Assembly (NCBI GenBank): GCA_900169235.1
Contig: FWCC01000344.1
Location: 49,253-113,252, forward strand
Length of the DNA stretch: 64,000 nt
Source: Zarea fungicola
Taxonomy: Eukaryota > Ascomycota > Sordariomycetes > Hypocreales > Cordycipitaceae
Direction of reading: 5' to 3'
Part shown: positions 22,657 to 33,968 of the stretch, in pieces
How positions within the stretch are numbered: position 1 is the stretch's first letter
Layout: each line of letters opens with the position of its first letter
Made by a program: the position numbers and the translations under genes
The notes under the pieces: generated by a model
Databases searched by the model: none
Seen by the model: only the letters and a program-made list of their open reading frames with translations
What the model was told of the DNA's origin: nothing

Positions 22657-23172
22657 ATGGCTTCTCCCACTGCTACAGGCGCGCCTAGCGATTACTTTGG
22701 AGATTCCGGAAGCGGCCTTGCGCCTTCGGCGACGGCGGTCTCAGGTACTGACGCTGGAGCCGCTGGAGACAGCTCCAAGAACTCCATTAGCCTTTCCACT
22801 GGAGGCATGGTTGCCATTATTGTTGTTGTTGTTGTCGTAACTCTTATCGGAAGTAAGTTGAAACTCATCCAAACAAACGATTGAGACAACGCTAACAAGC
22901 TCGGTACAGTTTCCACTGCTACCCTGTTCTTCATCGCCAAGAAGCGAGAATGGAAAGTTCGTGAGACGATTCGGCGATCGGCCCGCAAAGTCGCCGCCGC
23001 CCTCACGCCCCGCAGGTCTCAGTTTCCAGACTCGGTCAAGCGGTCCATGGCAGCGCCCCGACCCAGTCGCTCACAGACAGGTGGCAGCAGAGATGGCATC
23101 CTCAAATCGTCCGGTGAAGACTTGGAAAAGGGCTATTCTCGGAGTGAGCAGGGAAAGAAATTGCGTAGATGA
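22657..23172 (+). CDS. small single-pass membrane protein, 152 aa
   Basis: Two exons, 22657-22852 and 22910-23172, joined across a 57-nt intron (GTAAGT donor, GCTAAC branch, GTACAG acceptor, phase 1). The ATG at 22657 (MASPTATGAPSDY) is in a good ACC context. The first 48 residues are Ser/Thr/Ala/Gly-rich and uncharged. One strongly hydrophobic membrane span follows, about residues 50-72 (GGMVAIIVVVVVVTLIG, then ISTATLFFIA), with the splice falling inside it. The tail is basic (KKREWKVRETIRRSARK) and then Ser/Arg-rich with SQTGGS and possible phosphosites. This pattern, a small-residue lumenal or extracellular N terminus with a basic cytoplasmic tail, is common among filamentous-fungal small membrane proteins. 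The biochemical role is unknown. Confidence 0.75.
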
Positions 23173-23323
23173 ATCGGTTGGACAATGGACTTTTGATGAA
23201 ATGGCTTCGCTTCTGGCGCTCATGGTGATGAAATGGTTAACTGGGATGAAGAATAGTCGCAAATGCTTTTTTTTGAAATGACAAAATGTACATGTATTTT
23301 TAATTGCAAGTGTTGAGATTCAA

Positions 23324-25258
23324 TCACATCTTGCGGAATGTGTTGGAGCTGGCACTCCGCCTTCCGGCATTGGATCGTCTTTGGGGTGCCTCGGCCTCCT
23401 CTTCCTGGCTCTTCTTTTTTGACTTTGGTACAAATGACACCTCACGATCGCCAAGAACCTCGCGACGCGACTTGACGGCTCGGCCAGGCCCGGCCTGCCT
23501 TGATCCCAGGTTGGTATCCTTCAGAGGCCGGCCCTGATTTTGTGTAGAAGAGACGCGCATGGTAACCTCGGCAGTCTTCTTGGGAGCTCCGCGAATTTCT
23601 TCCTCATCGCTAGAAGATTCTTCATCAGAGTCCTTTCCTTGGTATCGTTTAGGCCCATTGGGGTCTGGTTCCAGGGCTTGCTGGACGGCGGTACTGGGGT
23701 TGAGGACCTGGAATTCTCGGCTTGTTTCGTCAACCTGGAAGTCCTCATCCTCGAACAGCTTGCTGAAACGAGAATCGCCCAGCAATCCGGCACTGGTATC
23801 GACCTGGCCTCTGTTCTCCTGCTTCTTGAGCAGTCTGTCAACGACTCTCTGGTTGACCTTGACCTTTTTACTGCCTCTAATTCTGCTGGCACGTTCCTTT
23901 TCAATCTTTTCCTTAACGCGTTTTGTCCTCTCTTCCTCGAAAGCATAAGGATTGGCAATGAGTCTGGCTTGCTCATACAGCTTGGAAGCAACAAAGTAAC
24001 CATGCATATAGGGGCGAAGCAAGTTGCTCTTTCCAACCAAGTGATCCAAGCTCAGCTGCTTCAGCTCTGGCAGTGACAAGAACTTGTAGTTGTCGTATGT
24101 TTCCGTGCGAACCTCCTCTGCCATCTCTTCCACCATGTTGTCCAAGAAGGAACACCACTTTGGGGCGGGACCAAGTTGGGGCACAAAGAAAGCATGCTGC
24201 TGAGGGCCTTCGTTGGCGGTAAGAAGCATGCCGCTATTTTTGCACCACTGCACATCGTTCAGATCCACCGCAGGCTCGACCGATGTCCAAGGCTCGCCGT
24301 CCTTGTCGTCCCAAATCTTGATGATGCGCTTATCGGCCGACATGATTTTCTTTTCCTGCGAGGCAGTCGTCATGTGTTTGAGATTTTGCACGGGGAAACC
24401 ATATCCGTGGTCCTTTTTCAGCATGGGCGTGGGTCGGCGGAGATCGAAGAGCTGAACCATGCCGGTGCTTGATCCGGTTGCCAGCGACAGCCCAGAGTCG
24501 TTGAAATCGAGTGCAGTAACTTCTCCATCATGTCCGGCCAGAAGTGCAATTCTCGATTTGGAGCGGGGGTCCCAAAACTCAACGGTACCTATCGAGGTAC
24601 CAAAAGCGAGGAGGCTGTGCGAGCCCTCTGCGATGGCGACAGTATTGACGCTGCCGACATGGATGCCGCCTTGCAGACCGCCACCTGTAAGCTCGTCGTC
24701 ACCGCCGACTTCGACTTGATATGACTTCATGAATCGGCCGGCCTCGAGGTTCAAACGGAAAACTTCGCCTTTGCCGTCGGCATCGATGCCTACTGCAGCC
24801 ACGAGTGCCTCGGTCGAAATACGATCGTACTTGATGTCTCGGCCATATCTGGGCAGGCGGACGTCATAGTGACAGCCCATGGGCGTATGAAACTCGATTC
24901 TGCGGTCGGTCTGCAGGTGCAGGGACTTTGAGTAGTCGGACGAGAGAAGCTCGAAGCTGTGGTTGAGAGAGTTGGTGTGGCGTGCAAAGGAAAGGCCGAG
25001 CTGCGGCAGGTTGTGGACATGAATCTGAGGCTTGTATGTACCGGTACTCATGACCCATTCACCGTCCTCACTGATTCGAATACAAGAGCTGGCTTCCTCA
25101 AACTCGAAGTCCTGTAGCAGTTCGACTCGGCTTTGGTAGTCGGCGTCCGCCTTTAAGCTACGTTTTCTGCGTCGGGCAAGCCATTCTGGGAGCTGTCTGG
25201 CTGTGTTGGAGCCCGAAATGGTATACACGGGGACCGTGCCCGGATTGGTGAGCTTCAT
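23324..25258 (-). CDS. ENP2: ENP2 / NOL10-type ribosome biogenesis WD40 protein, 644 aa
   Basis: An intronless gene. I use the ATG at 25258 (MKLTNPGTVPVYTISG), the conserved start of this family; the longer open frame upstream lacks an in-frame ATG and would add unrelated sequence. Residues 1-350 form the WD40 beta-propeller with the family signatures ARQLPEWLARRRKRSLK, FEFEEASSCIRISEDGEW and YKPQIHVHNL. The NUC153/Enp2 middle domain follows, with DHLVGKSNLLRPYMHGYFV and RLIANPYAFEEERTKRVKEKIEKERASRIRG. The C-terminal tail is acidic (SDEESSSDEEEI) and then basic. ENP2 acts in the nucleolar small-subunit processome for 40S maturation. It is divergent from MED13 with a 645-bp shared promoter region. 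Confidence 0.95.
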   Translation of the reverse strand: MKLTNPGTVPVYTISGSNTARQLPEWLARRRKRSLKADADYQSRVELLQDFEFEEASSCIRISEDGEWVMSTGTYKPQIHVHNLPQLGLSFARHTNSLNHSFELLSSDYSKSLHLQTDRRIEFHTPMGCHYDVRLPRYGRDIKYDRISTEALVAAVGIDADGKGEVFRLNLEAGRFMKSYQVEVGGDDELTGGGLQGGIHVGSVNTVAIAEGSHSLLAFGTSIGTVEFWDPRSKSRIALLAGHDGEVTALDFNDSGLSLATGSSTGMVQLFDLRRPTPMLKKDHGYGFPVQNLKHMTTASQEKKIMSADKRIIKIWDDKDGEPWTSVEPAVDLNDVQWCKNSGMLLTANEGPQQHAFFVPQLGPAPKWCSFLDNMVEEMAEEVRTETYDNYKFLSLPELKQLSLDHLVGKSNLLRPYMHGYFVASKLYEQARLIANPYAFEEERTKRVKEKIEKERASRIRGSKKVKVNQRVVDRLLKKQENRGQVDTSAGLLGDSRFSKLFEDEDFQVDETSREFQVLNPSTAVQQALEPDPNGPKRYQGKDSDEESSSDEEEIRGAPKKTAEVTMRVSSTQNQGRPLKDTNLGSRQAGPGRAVKSRREVLGDREVSFVPKSKKKSQEEEAEAPQRRSNAGRRSASSNTFRKM

Positions 25259-25903
25259 GGCGGTCCTGGTATATTGCGACGGGAAGGTTGACAGCAAACG
25301 GCCAAGACACAGAGACAAGAGGCAGAAAAAAAAAGTCACCCAGCCAGTTTCCTTATCGACAAGGTTTTGGAAAAAAATCCGAGACCCACATTTCCGAGGT
25401 CCGTCGAAGCCCCCCACAGTTCCAGCACAGTTCCAGGGTAGCATCGGGGCTCCTTGCGCCGGACTCCGCTGAATCAGGGCCCCTGCCAGCTGCCAATTCG
25501 TAACGTCCACCCCGACCTGGCCGACCTATCTCGCGAGCCTTGGCTGTGCCTGATTGTTACCCCGTGAATTCGAATCAGCGACTGGACCGGAAAAGGCGAA
25601 AGGAACAAGGCGTTTCTAAGCCGGTGCCATTGCCCCTGACGCAAATCCCCGCGCGACGACCTGCTTCTGGCTCCCTTCGCAAAGCGGCGGTGGTGCAAGG
25701 TGCGGAGATGGAGCCGAGCTTGCAAAGGTGACGACGAGTGCTATATAATTTCTTCTGTGGTCATCGCCATCACCGACCTGAGCACAATCTGGCTGCTGCT
25801 GTGTCACCTTGCCTCGCCTTGCGCCGCCGGCGTCCCACGTCGCATACATACGCTCCTCGGTCGTCCGCCAGGCTTACGGCAGTCGCTATAAGCGCTGGTT
25901 AAT
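25259..25903. promoter_or_regulatory. shared divergent promoter, ENP2 and MED13
   Basis: 645 bp between the ATGs of ENP2 (minus, 25258) and MED13 (plus, 25904). GC-rich blocks and a purine-rich AAAAAAAA stretch near 25327 are present. No coding frame is supported. Two conserved genes probably share promoter elements here; no specific binding site is called. Confidence 0.5.
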
Positions 25904-28900
25904 ATGGACACCGTGGATGTTGAGACTAATGTTCTCCTCATTGTGAGTGTTGGGGAGGATGCTGCTGGAGTAATCGCTGCCCGGGGGTTTCGGCTAACTG
26001 GTAACTAGAGCAACATTGCGGCCATCGACTATCGCTTCTACGAGCCCTCTACAGAATCCAAGGCAACCTTCTACTCAAACGCACTCGAAATCGAAACATG
26101 GCTGAGAGATCAAGGGCATATTGTATCTTTCGATGCCACGCGACGGGGCCTGTGGTATTTTCGTATTCAACGCAGCGATGAAGCCGACTTGGGCCAACTC
26201 CCAGCCCTCGATGCCAGCTTTACTGCAAGTGGCCAATCTCTCGTCTCAATCAGAAATGGATCCATGGAACCATTGTCATGGCACAAGGCCTTGGCCCCAG
26301 AGCCTCCAAATGTGCAGAAACCCAATGGCGCCTCAACCGCACACCAGGCCTCACAACTGCATCCACTGAGCCAGCAAGATCATGACGGTGCAGCTGTCGT
26401 GGAGCAATCGGATGCCCAACTGGCAGATGTATATTCACCGCAAGCTCTTTACGAAGCATTTATTGGCGCATTTCTTCTTACGGCATCTTCAAGCTTCTGT
26501 GCTCGCTCAGAGGCGGTGCCGCTCAACTTCCGAACCGTCCTTCTCCCAGCCAAAACTCCCGCAACCAGCGCCTCAGACCGATGGGTGGGCAGTCAATCTC
26601 AAGCACTGGGAACTTTTACATGCTCCCTGCTAGGTACCGGGCATCTCATACTTACTTTCTCCATCACATTCTGTCCTGGCCTGGCGAGCTTGGAGGATAT
26701 TTTAAGCACCAGTGTCGGTGCTGTCGGTAACAATATACTGGCAGCACCATTTGGAGTCATGACAAACGAGGAGCAACACTCCCCTACACACTCTAACAGT
26801 GGCCATGCGGCCTATACTCCAAACAACCAAGCTTTGTCGCTGCGTTCGCCCTCCGATGTGAATACCTCCCTCTGGAAGCAGGCATGCCTCACTGTCCTCC
26901 AGCTGCGAGGTGTACCCGCTGCCGCACTCCGTAGTTGCTCGTGGGTGAACCTGCTTGTGGCAAAGCCCAAACTCCAAGACCCCAAAACCGAAAATGGACG
27001 CAACGCATCCTCAACAATTAGCATACCATGGCCTGGATCGTTGTGCTTTCGCAAAAAAGTTGTGGCACTGTCGGCTTCGAATCGGATCAGTGACACCATT
27101 GGATCAGGTCATGACGAGTCTCATGACCCGCTTGGAGCTGCTTATACCTGGCTCAGCACGTCAAATGAGAGGGAAGGAAAGATTTCCAAGCGCCGTGCAG
27201 ATCGTTCCGCGTCCGGGCCTAAAGAAAACTTGGCAGCTGATGTTCGCATGTCTAGGATGAATGCGCCATCACCAATAACAATGCGACAGCCTGGCGCAAC
27301 AGGCGGAAACGCCGTCTATCCCACCCCACCAGATGCCATCCACAATCTAAACGGTGTTACTCCATCCATGGACGGAAATCTCTCAAGTCCTGGACATCCG
27401 CTCTCTGCCGTGGTAGATGTTGATATCGACCTTGAGCCACCTGGTGGGACAAGCTCGATAAATCAGAATGACGATGAAATGGGGGACAGATCCGACGCCA
27501 AACCACTCCGCTCGGATAATAACCTGCTGAGTGAGGCAGAAAACATGTTTGATGATATGGGGGGAGACATGTTTGGCGACAATGACATTACGGAAGCCGA
27601 CTTTAATTTCTTCGACGAGGATGATGTAGATGAATTGGAGATGGACATGACAATGGATAGCATGAAAGTTCCAGATATCATCACCCCGACAGCAGCTGTG
27701 CAAGAGGAGCCACAGGAGACCGCGACAGCGTCTGTGCCTCCTGTGCCTGAAGTGCCTGCCGTGCCCCCCGTGGCTCCTGTGTCAGAGCCCGTTGTGTTTG
27801 CGAAGCCAGAACTCAAACACGCACGAAGCTCACAGCTGGAGGAAGGCCCGCAGCGAGGTCGTGACGTACAGTCACGATCTATCAAACGAGGATCAAGCCC
27901 CTTCGACCCGGACAGCGTTTTTAAGCGGCTCCGAGCTGTCACTCCACAACAGAACCGCCATGCCGGGTCCAATAGCGCCGGACCGAGCAGAGGAAGCAAA
28001 GTCTTTGGCAGGGTTTATTTCGATTCCAAGATGCCAATGCTAAATAAAAAATATGAGCATGGCGGGCTCTTTGACTTTGTACAACCAGACAAGGGTACCA
28101 CGAAATCGGAGTCTGGTACGGTGCCGAAAACGGACTATTTAAAACGCCTGGGCAACTCCAAAACTAAGCCACAGGCTCTTTCACGCCGATCATCACTAGT
28201 GAAGACTGGCATTGATTCTGATGGCAAGTTGCTGCACCAGCAGCTCTTGAATCTGGATGGAGACGTGTCTGATGGAGACGACTCAAGTAGCTCGTCTGAC
28301 AATGGCACCAGTGCGTCCATCAGAGAGCCAATCTCGCCGGTAAAATCAACGCTAAGGCAATCCCTACTCGGCGACGACGATGCGGTATCGTATGTCGCCT
28401 CAGCCCGAGACCAAGAGCTGGTCGAAGAGCCTGATGAGCAGCTTGCTCTGGAGCTGCCCCGCCTTTCTCTTCTAGATGGCCCCGACGCATCACTTTTTAA
28501 ATACTTTTCCGATCCTGAGCCTTTGTCTCTGGACATTTCCCTCAGCGATGACGATACGATACAGGTGGCTCAGCTTGTTGCGGAACAAGCAGCTACGGGG
28601 GCGCTCTCGATCTTCGACGCTCGTCACGATGCGCCGTTGAGCACCACCACGGATGAGGATGTGCGAATTGAGCAACTCACAAGTGCCCGGAATGCGCTGC
28701 AGGCACTTCGTGACTCAATCGCCCCCATTATTGGGACAGCGTCCTCGGTTGGCCTGAAAAGTTTACTCGAAATCCCCGATGGCTCACAGCCAGGACTGGG
28801 AAATCGGGTGCAGCCACGTCCGGTCCCCGCAAGAGACTCCAATACGGAGCCAATCAAGCCCAGCAATCTCTATCAGATCCCGTGTCCGCATTTGGAAGTC

Positions 28901-30520
28901 CGCCGGGCAGATGTAAAGCTCTCATTGCTTCCCACGGCCGTGACCTTTTGGGAAAACCTGGGGCTTGCCCCTTCTTCTGGAAGCAAAGACATAAACGCAG
29001 TTTGCGTGTGTCCTAAATGGGCTGGCATGATTGACAATGCGCAGACCTTTCTAGGGCGCCTGAAGAGTGTCTATGAAACGTTGAAGCTCGGTACTTTTGA
29101 AAACATGCCCCTATCTGCGGATGTAGATGATGGTGTACTTTTGTATGGAGTTGATCGAATCTCAACTGCCCCGGATGCTACGATGATGGGCCATGGCTCC
29201 GCTTTGGTGGAAAGCATGGAAACGCTTAGCGACGCCATGCTGAACTTGACTGCAGTAGACACAAATGTGGTCGTCTACTTCATGTACTCTCCAAGCAACC
29301 CCGGCACTATAGTCGAAGCGTGTACTGCGTTTCAGCGATTTTTCGAATCGTTTAAAAAGGCTCTTTCCAGCAAACGCGAGACGGCCAAGAACGACCTTGT
29401 TTTGCAGCTAGTATCTGCCGATGCGATTTCCAACTCCAGCGCCATGGTCGTCACGCCCTCTTCTGAGCTTGTCAAGCTCTGCATGGAGACGTACGACCGC
29501 TGCACCCTCTTTGGCGGCAATATGCCCGCGCCTGCGATTCGACTCGAACAGCCACTGCCCCGCATCATTGACTTCAAGCTGTCAGCCGCGCCGTCCTCGT
29601 CCCTGATCCGAGAAAACTCATGCATCCACATTGCGTACACGCGCAGCGTCGACGGTCGGTGGGTCACGGCCGCCTGGACAGACGACCGGGGCAACGAGCA
29701 GGCGACGGCCGCGTACTGTCTGGGCCGCAAGGGCGAGCCGTGCTCGCGGACGATGAACGAGGTCGCCAACGAGATCTGGGAGACGACGGTAGAGCTCATC
29801 TCAGCGTGGAAGGTGCACTACCGCATCATCATGACCAAGTGCGGGCCGACCGAGGACGGCGAGGTGGACTTTTGGAACGACCTGGCACGGACGGAGATCA
29901 ACGCCAGCGTCACCATGATTGTCATGACAGTCGACACGAGCCCGTCCCTGCAGCTGCTGCCGCCCGCCGTCCGCATCCCCCTGCAGCCGCTGTCGTCCAT
30001 GTACACGACGCCCGTGTCGACGCCGCAGCCCAACAACAATAACAACATCGTCTCGCCCGAGGCCGGCGGCGGTGGCGCGACGCCAGCCACACCCGCGCGC
30101 GATGCCGCCACGGCCGCGGCAGGCACGCCTGGCGGCGAGAGCACCACCGGCGCCGGCGATGCGGAGGTGGACTCTGTGCTGGCAGACGTCATGGACCAGA
30201 CGTGGGGCGCCGTCGTCAACCACCGCCTCAACAACGCCGTGGGCACGACGAGCATACAGCCGGCGCTCATCAGCGGGTACCTCATCAAGCGCACGGGTCC
30301 CAAGGCGGAGGATGTCCCCGCCGTCATGGAGGTCAATCTCGTGTACACGGAGGCGGCGCCGCGGACGTACGAGCCGCTGCTGCGGGAGATGCTCAGCTAC
30401 TTTCGAGGGCTGGGGACTCTGGCGCGGGCAAGGGGCGTGGTGGACCGTGATGCCGATGTCCGGCCGTGGCATGTGGCGGCGGCGGAAAAGGCCATGCGTG
30501 CACTGTATTTATTGATGTGA
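25904..30520 (+). CDS. SSN2: Mediator subunit 13 (SSN2/SRB9), 1516 aa
   Basis: Exon 1, 25904-25942, encodes only 13 residues (MDTVDVETNVLLI). A 66-nt intron with GCTAAC branch and ACTAG acceptor leads to exon 2, 26009-30520, phase 0. The N-terminal Med13_N region follows directly (SNIAAIDYRFYEP, then LRDQGHIVSFDATRRGLWYFRI). The middle is long and disordered, with a strongly acidic stretch (DDMGGDMFGDNDITEADFNF, near residue 500) and proline-rich VPPVPEVPAVPPV. The C-terminal Med13 domain carries DGRWVTAAWTD and KVHYRIIMTKCG. MED13 links the CDK8 kinase module to core Mediator and mostly represses transcription. Length is normal for filamentous fungi. The first exon is easily missed because the long frame appears to begin downstream. 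Confidence 0.93.
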
Positions 30521-30909
30521 GAGGACAATCTAGTCGAGTATACGAGATGGCAGAGAAAAATAAGAGACGAGATGTACATGTCCTTTTTTTTTTAGCCTTG
30601 GTGAAAAAGCTGCACCTTGTTTATTTACACTATGAACGTTTTGTGGTGCATAGAGCTGGGAGTTTTATATTGTTGGTCAGCGAGCGAATGCGTTTTATGA
30701 AGTTTTCAAGTTTCGGGGGAAGGGGGGATGTCATGAGATGATGTTAACAGGGGCCAAAATGGCGTTTAGGCCTCTTTTTCATTATATATTTCCACATATT
30801 CTTGTATTTCCAGTCACAAATACTATCAATTCTCTCTTGTAACGCAATACGACTTTCCCTTTTCATCTTTTTGATAGAATACAGCCTTGACTGTTTATGC
30901 CTTGAGAGT
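30521..30909. other. convergent intergenic region, about 390 bp
   Basis: Between the 3' ends of MED13 and acetolactate synthase. AT-rich with T-runs near 30583-30593; no coding frame. Confidence 0.6.
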
Positions 30910-33269
30910 TTATTTATGAACACCAGAGGTTCGCTGGCGCATGAGCTCCCGGCGTTTCTTATCCGTTTCTAGTTTCGAATAGTTAGCATAATGGGCCTTA
31001 CATTCGAAGCGTCTCGGATCAGAATCACACGCAGGCCTCATCTTGCTCGTAAAGGGCGACGGTGAACTTACCACCATCATATGTAATAAACTCGTGCAAT
31101 GCCGCACCACCTGGAACCATCGGCAAGACGGGCACTTTCTTCTCCGTCAGCACCTCCAGAAACGCCGGCCCGTTAGAGTCAATCAACCACTGCAACGCTT
31201 CCGTGAGCTCATCCGGCGCCACCGCCCTCCGGTGCTGAATACGCATCGCGTCCGCCAGCATCATAAAGTCCGGGTTCGTCTGGTGCGTGTGGGCGTAGCG
31301 GTCCTCGTAGAAGAGGTTCTGCCACTGCGTCACCATGCCCTGCTCCTCGTTGTTCAGCACAATAATCTTAACGCCAATGTTATACTGCGCCGCGGTGCCC
31401 ATCTCCGTCAGCGTCATGGCCAGTGAGGCGTCGCCGTCGATATCAATCACCAGCGCGTCCGGCCGGGCAACCTGAACGCCAATGGCAGCGGGCAGGCCAA
31501 AGCCCATGGTGCCGAGGCCGCCAGAGCTAATCATGGTTCGCGGGTGGCGCCAGCGAAAATGCTGCGCCGCCCACATCTGGTGCTGCCCGACGCCAGTCGT
31601 GATGTAGGTACTCTCCTTGCGGTGGGCTGTGAGGCGGCTGAGCTCCTCCATGACGGCCTGCGGCTTGATCAGGCCAGACTCTGTCGACCTGTCGTAGTGC
31701 GTGGCCGGCCATTTTGCTTTCCATTCGCTGATCTTGCCAAACCATGCCGCACGTGCTTCTGTGCCGGTGGCCTCGACGAGCGGCAGCAAGGCTTTCAAGT
31801 TTTCAGCCAGATCACCCTCGACGGCTTCAGCGGCTTGAACGACCTTGTTGATGTTTTTCGGCTGAATTTCAAAGTGAATGATGCCACCACGGCCCTGTGC
31901 TGCTGCCGCCGCCGCGCCTGGGGCGAATCTGGCCACGTTGAGAGTGACGCGCTCGTCGAAGCGTGCGCCGAGACTGATAATCAGGTCAGCGTTCTGGATG
32001 GCCATGTTGGCATAGGCAGCGCCGTGCATGCCCACCATGTGCAAGGCCCTCGAATCGAGCTCGTCAAAGGACCCTAGGCCATGCAGCGTCGTTGCGACGG
32101 GGATCGAGGCTTTTTCGGCCAGTTCCCGCAGCAGCGCCGGGCCGTCCTTGGCACACACGGCGCCATGTCCGGCGAGAATTACGGGCTGTTTCGAGATGCG
32201 AATCAGCTCCGCGACGCGACGCATCAAGCCATCTGTGTGCTGTTTGTTCAACTCCGCCACGCTTTGCTGCGCTGCGCTGCTCGCGGCATTGGGTATCTCG
32301 GGCCGGACAGGAATCGCTCTGCGGAGCGTGGCAGCCGTAATGTTGCGCGGCAAGTCCACCAGCACCGGGCCCGGCCTCCCGCTCGTGGCGATTTCAAACG
32401 CTTCGTTGATGCGCCGCGGCAGCTCGGCGACGCTGCGGACCATGACGTTCCACTTGGTGCACCCGCGTGAGATGCCCAGCATGTCGGCCTCTTGAAAGGC
32501 GTCGCTGCCGAGCGCCGTGGTGGACACCTGGCCGGCAAACACAATCATGGGCACGCCATCGGCGAGGGCGTCTGCCATGGGCGTCACGACGTTGGTGGCA
32601 CCCGGGCCGGAAGTGACGAGGACGATGCCTGGCTTTCCGGTCGCACGGGCGTAGCCTTCGGCCATGTGGCCGGCACCTTGCTCATGGCGGGCGAGTATAA
32701 AGTCGAATTCTTTTGAGTCGAAGATGGCGTCGAATACGGGAAGGATGGCACCACCGGGATAGCCAACTAATACGATTGGATGGTTAGTTCCGCACTTATT
32801 CTGCTGTGCATTGTGGACTTGCAGATGTGTTTGACGTCTTTCTGCTTCATCATTTCATGAAATACTTGGCCTCCCGTCATTCCGATGAAGCTAGAGAACA
32901 GTTAGAAAAGATTCTTCAACAGCCTGCAGTGCCTACATCATACGAGTCATCTGTCCCTGGCGAATGGGAACCTTGGCCCGACCGAATTGCAGCAGATCTC
33001 CGCGAAGTATCGACAGACGGGGTAGAGGGCGGCCGTAATTGTCTATCATTTGGAAGAGTTAATAACGGAAAGACGCCTGCAGACTCGCCACCACATTTAG
33101 CATGGTATACAAGAGAGACTTACGTAGTATTAGTACCGTCGTTGCCACTATACCTTGAAATGGAATGTTTGTGTGCACGGGCATGTAGAGTGTTTGATAC
33201 GAGACTGGTCTTGTAAATGTTGCGATGATTGCACCGCTGCGCCAAGGCTGTAAGATTTGGCCTCGTCAT
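30910..33269 (-). CDS. ILV2: acetolactate synthase catalytic subunit, 688 aa, five exons
   Basis: Condenses two pyruvates, or pyruvate with 2-ketobutyrate, in mitochondrial valine, leucine and isoleucine synthesis. Exons: 33269-33124, 33042-32944, 32890-32823, 32766-31072 and 30968-30910. Introns are 81, 53, 56 and 103 nt. The third has a GC donor (CT|GCAAGT) with ACTAACC branch and TTAG acceptor; it is required to rebuild KHIFGYPGG. The last intron restores the conserved C terminus ETDKKRRELMRQRTSGVHK, missing from the unspliced frame. Exon 1 encodes a basic, Ser/Thr-rich mitochondrial presequence. Further landmarks are SFIGMTGGQVFHEMM, catalytic Glu133 in ARHEQGAGHMAEGYA, and the thiamine diphosphate motif GDAS...NNEEQG. 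The gene looks complete and functional. No regulatory-subunit gene is nearby. Confidence 0.95.
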
Positions 33270-33968
33270 TGTCAAAAATGAACCTAATCTGAGATTCATA
33301 AAGTAGCAAGAATAAAATAAATAGACTCGTGCAGCAGTATTGTACATTTTAAATGTGCGAAGCTCGGCGATCCCTGTGTCGGGAATAAAACGGCTATAAA
33401 TATGTGACTCGAAGCCAGAAGGGCTGGGCTGGCGATGTCGGAGCTCGACTGCATTTGCTGCGGTGTTACACTGTAAGACGAATTCATAACATAATATTAA
33501 TATCGTATATATAAACATTAGCTGTTAATAAATCCATCATGTCGAGCAACAACACCGGGGAACGTCTCCCAATTGCGCTGTCAGTCAAAGCGTGGATCGC
33601 TACGGAGTAGTTTATGAGTTTCTAGGGAGTGTCCCCAATAAGACCTAATAGCAGTAATGAACTACCGGGAGAGCTCATTGGTTCTTCATTTGACCTCACT
33701 TCATCTCATGTCTATTTTTTGTTTCCAGGACACGGAGCTATAATATCGTGATGGGTACGGTAGCCTGGTCGCAGCGTCGACCTTCCTTGTAGGGCTTATC
33801 TCCTTGCTGACGCGCGGCGCCAAAGGCTACCCTTCTTGTCAATGAAGTTTGATTGCTGAAAGAGGAACGGCTTGGCAAACGTCAAAATTTAACAGTAAAC
33901 GCCAGCCTAAAAGCCAACTAACATCTGCACATTCGGAACAAAGTACGACTGAATATAATCGGCAAAGC
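33270..33968. other. divergent promoter region, about 700 bp
   Basis: Between the ATGs of ILV2 (minus) and the M28 aminopeptidase (plus). No coding frame is supported; frames crossing this stretch are upstream extensions without evidence. Confidence 0.55.

Noticed and set aside
29801..30472. Minus-strand frames inside MED13
   Set aside because: GC-rich shadows of the conserved Med13 C-terminal coding region.
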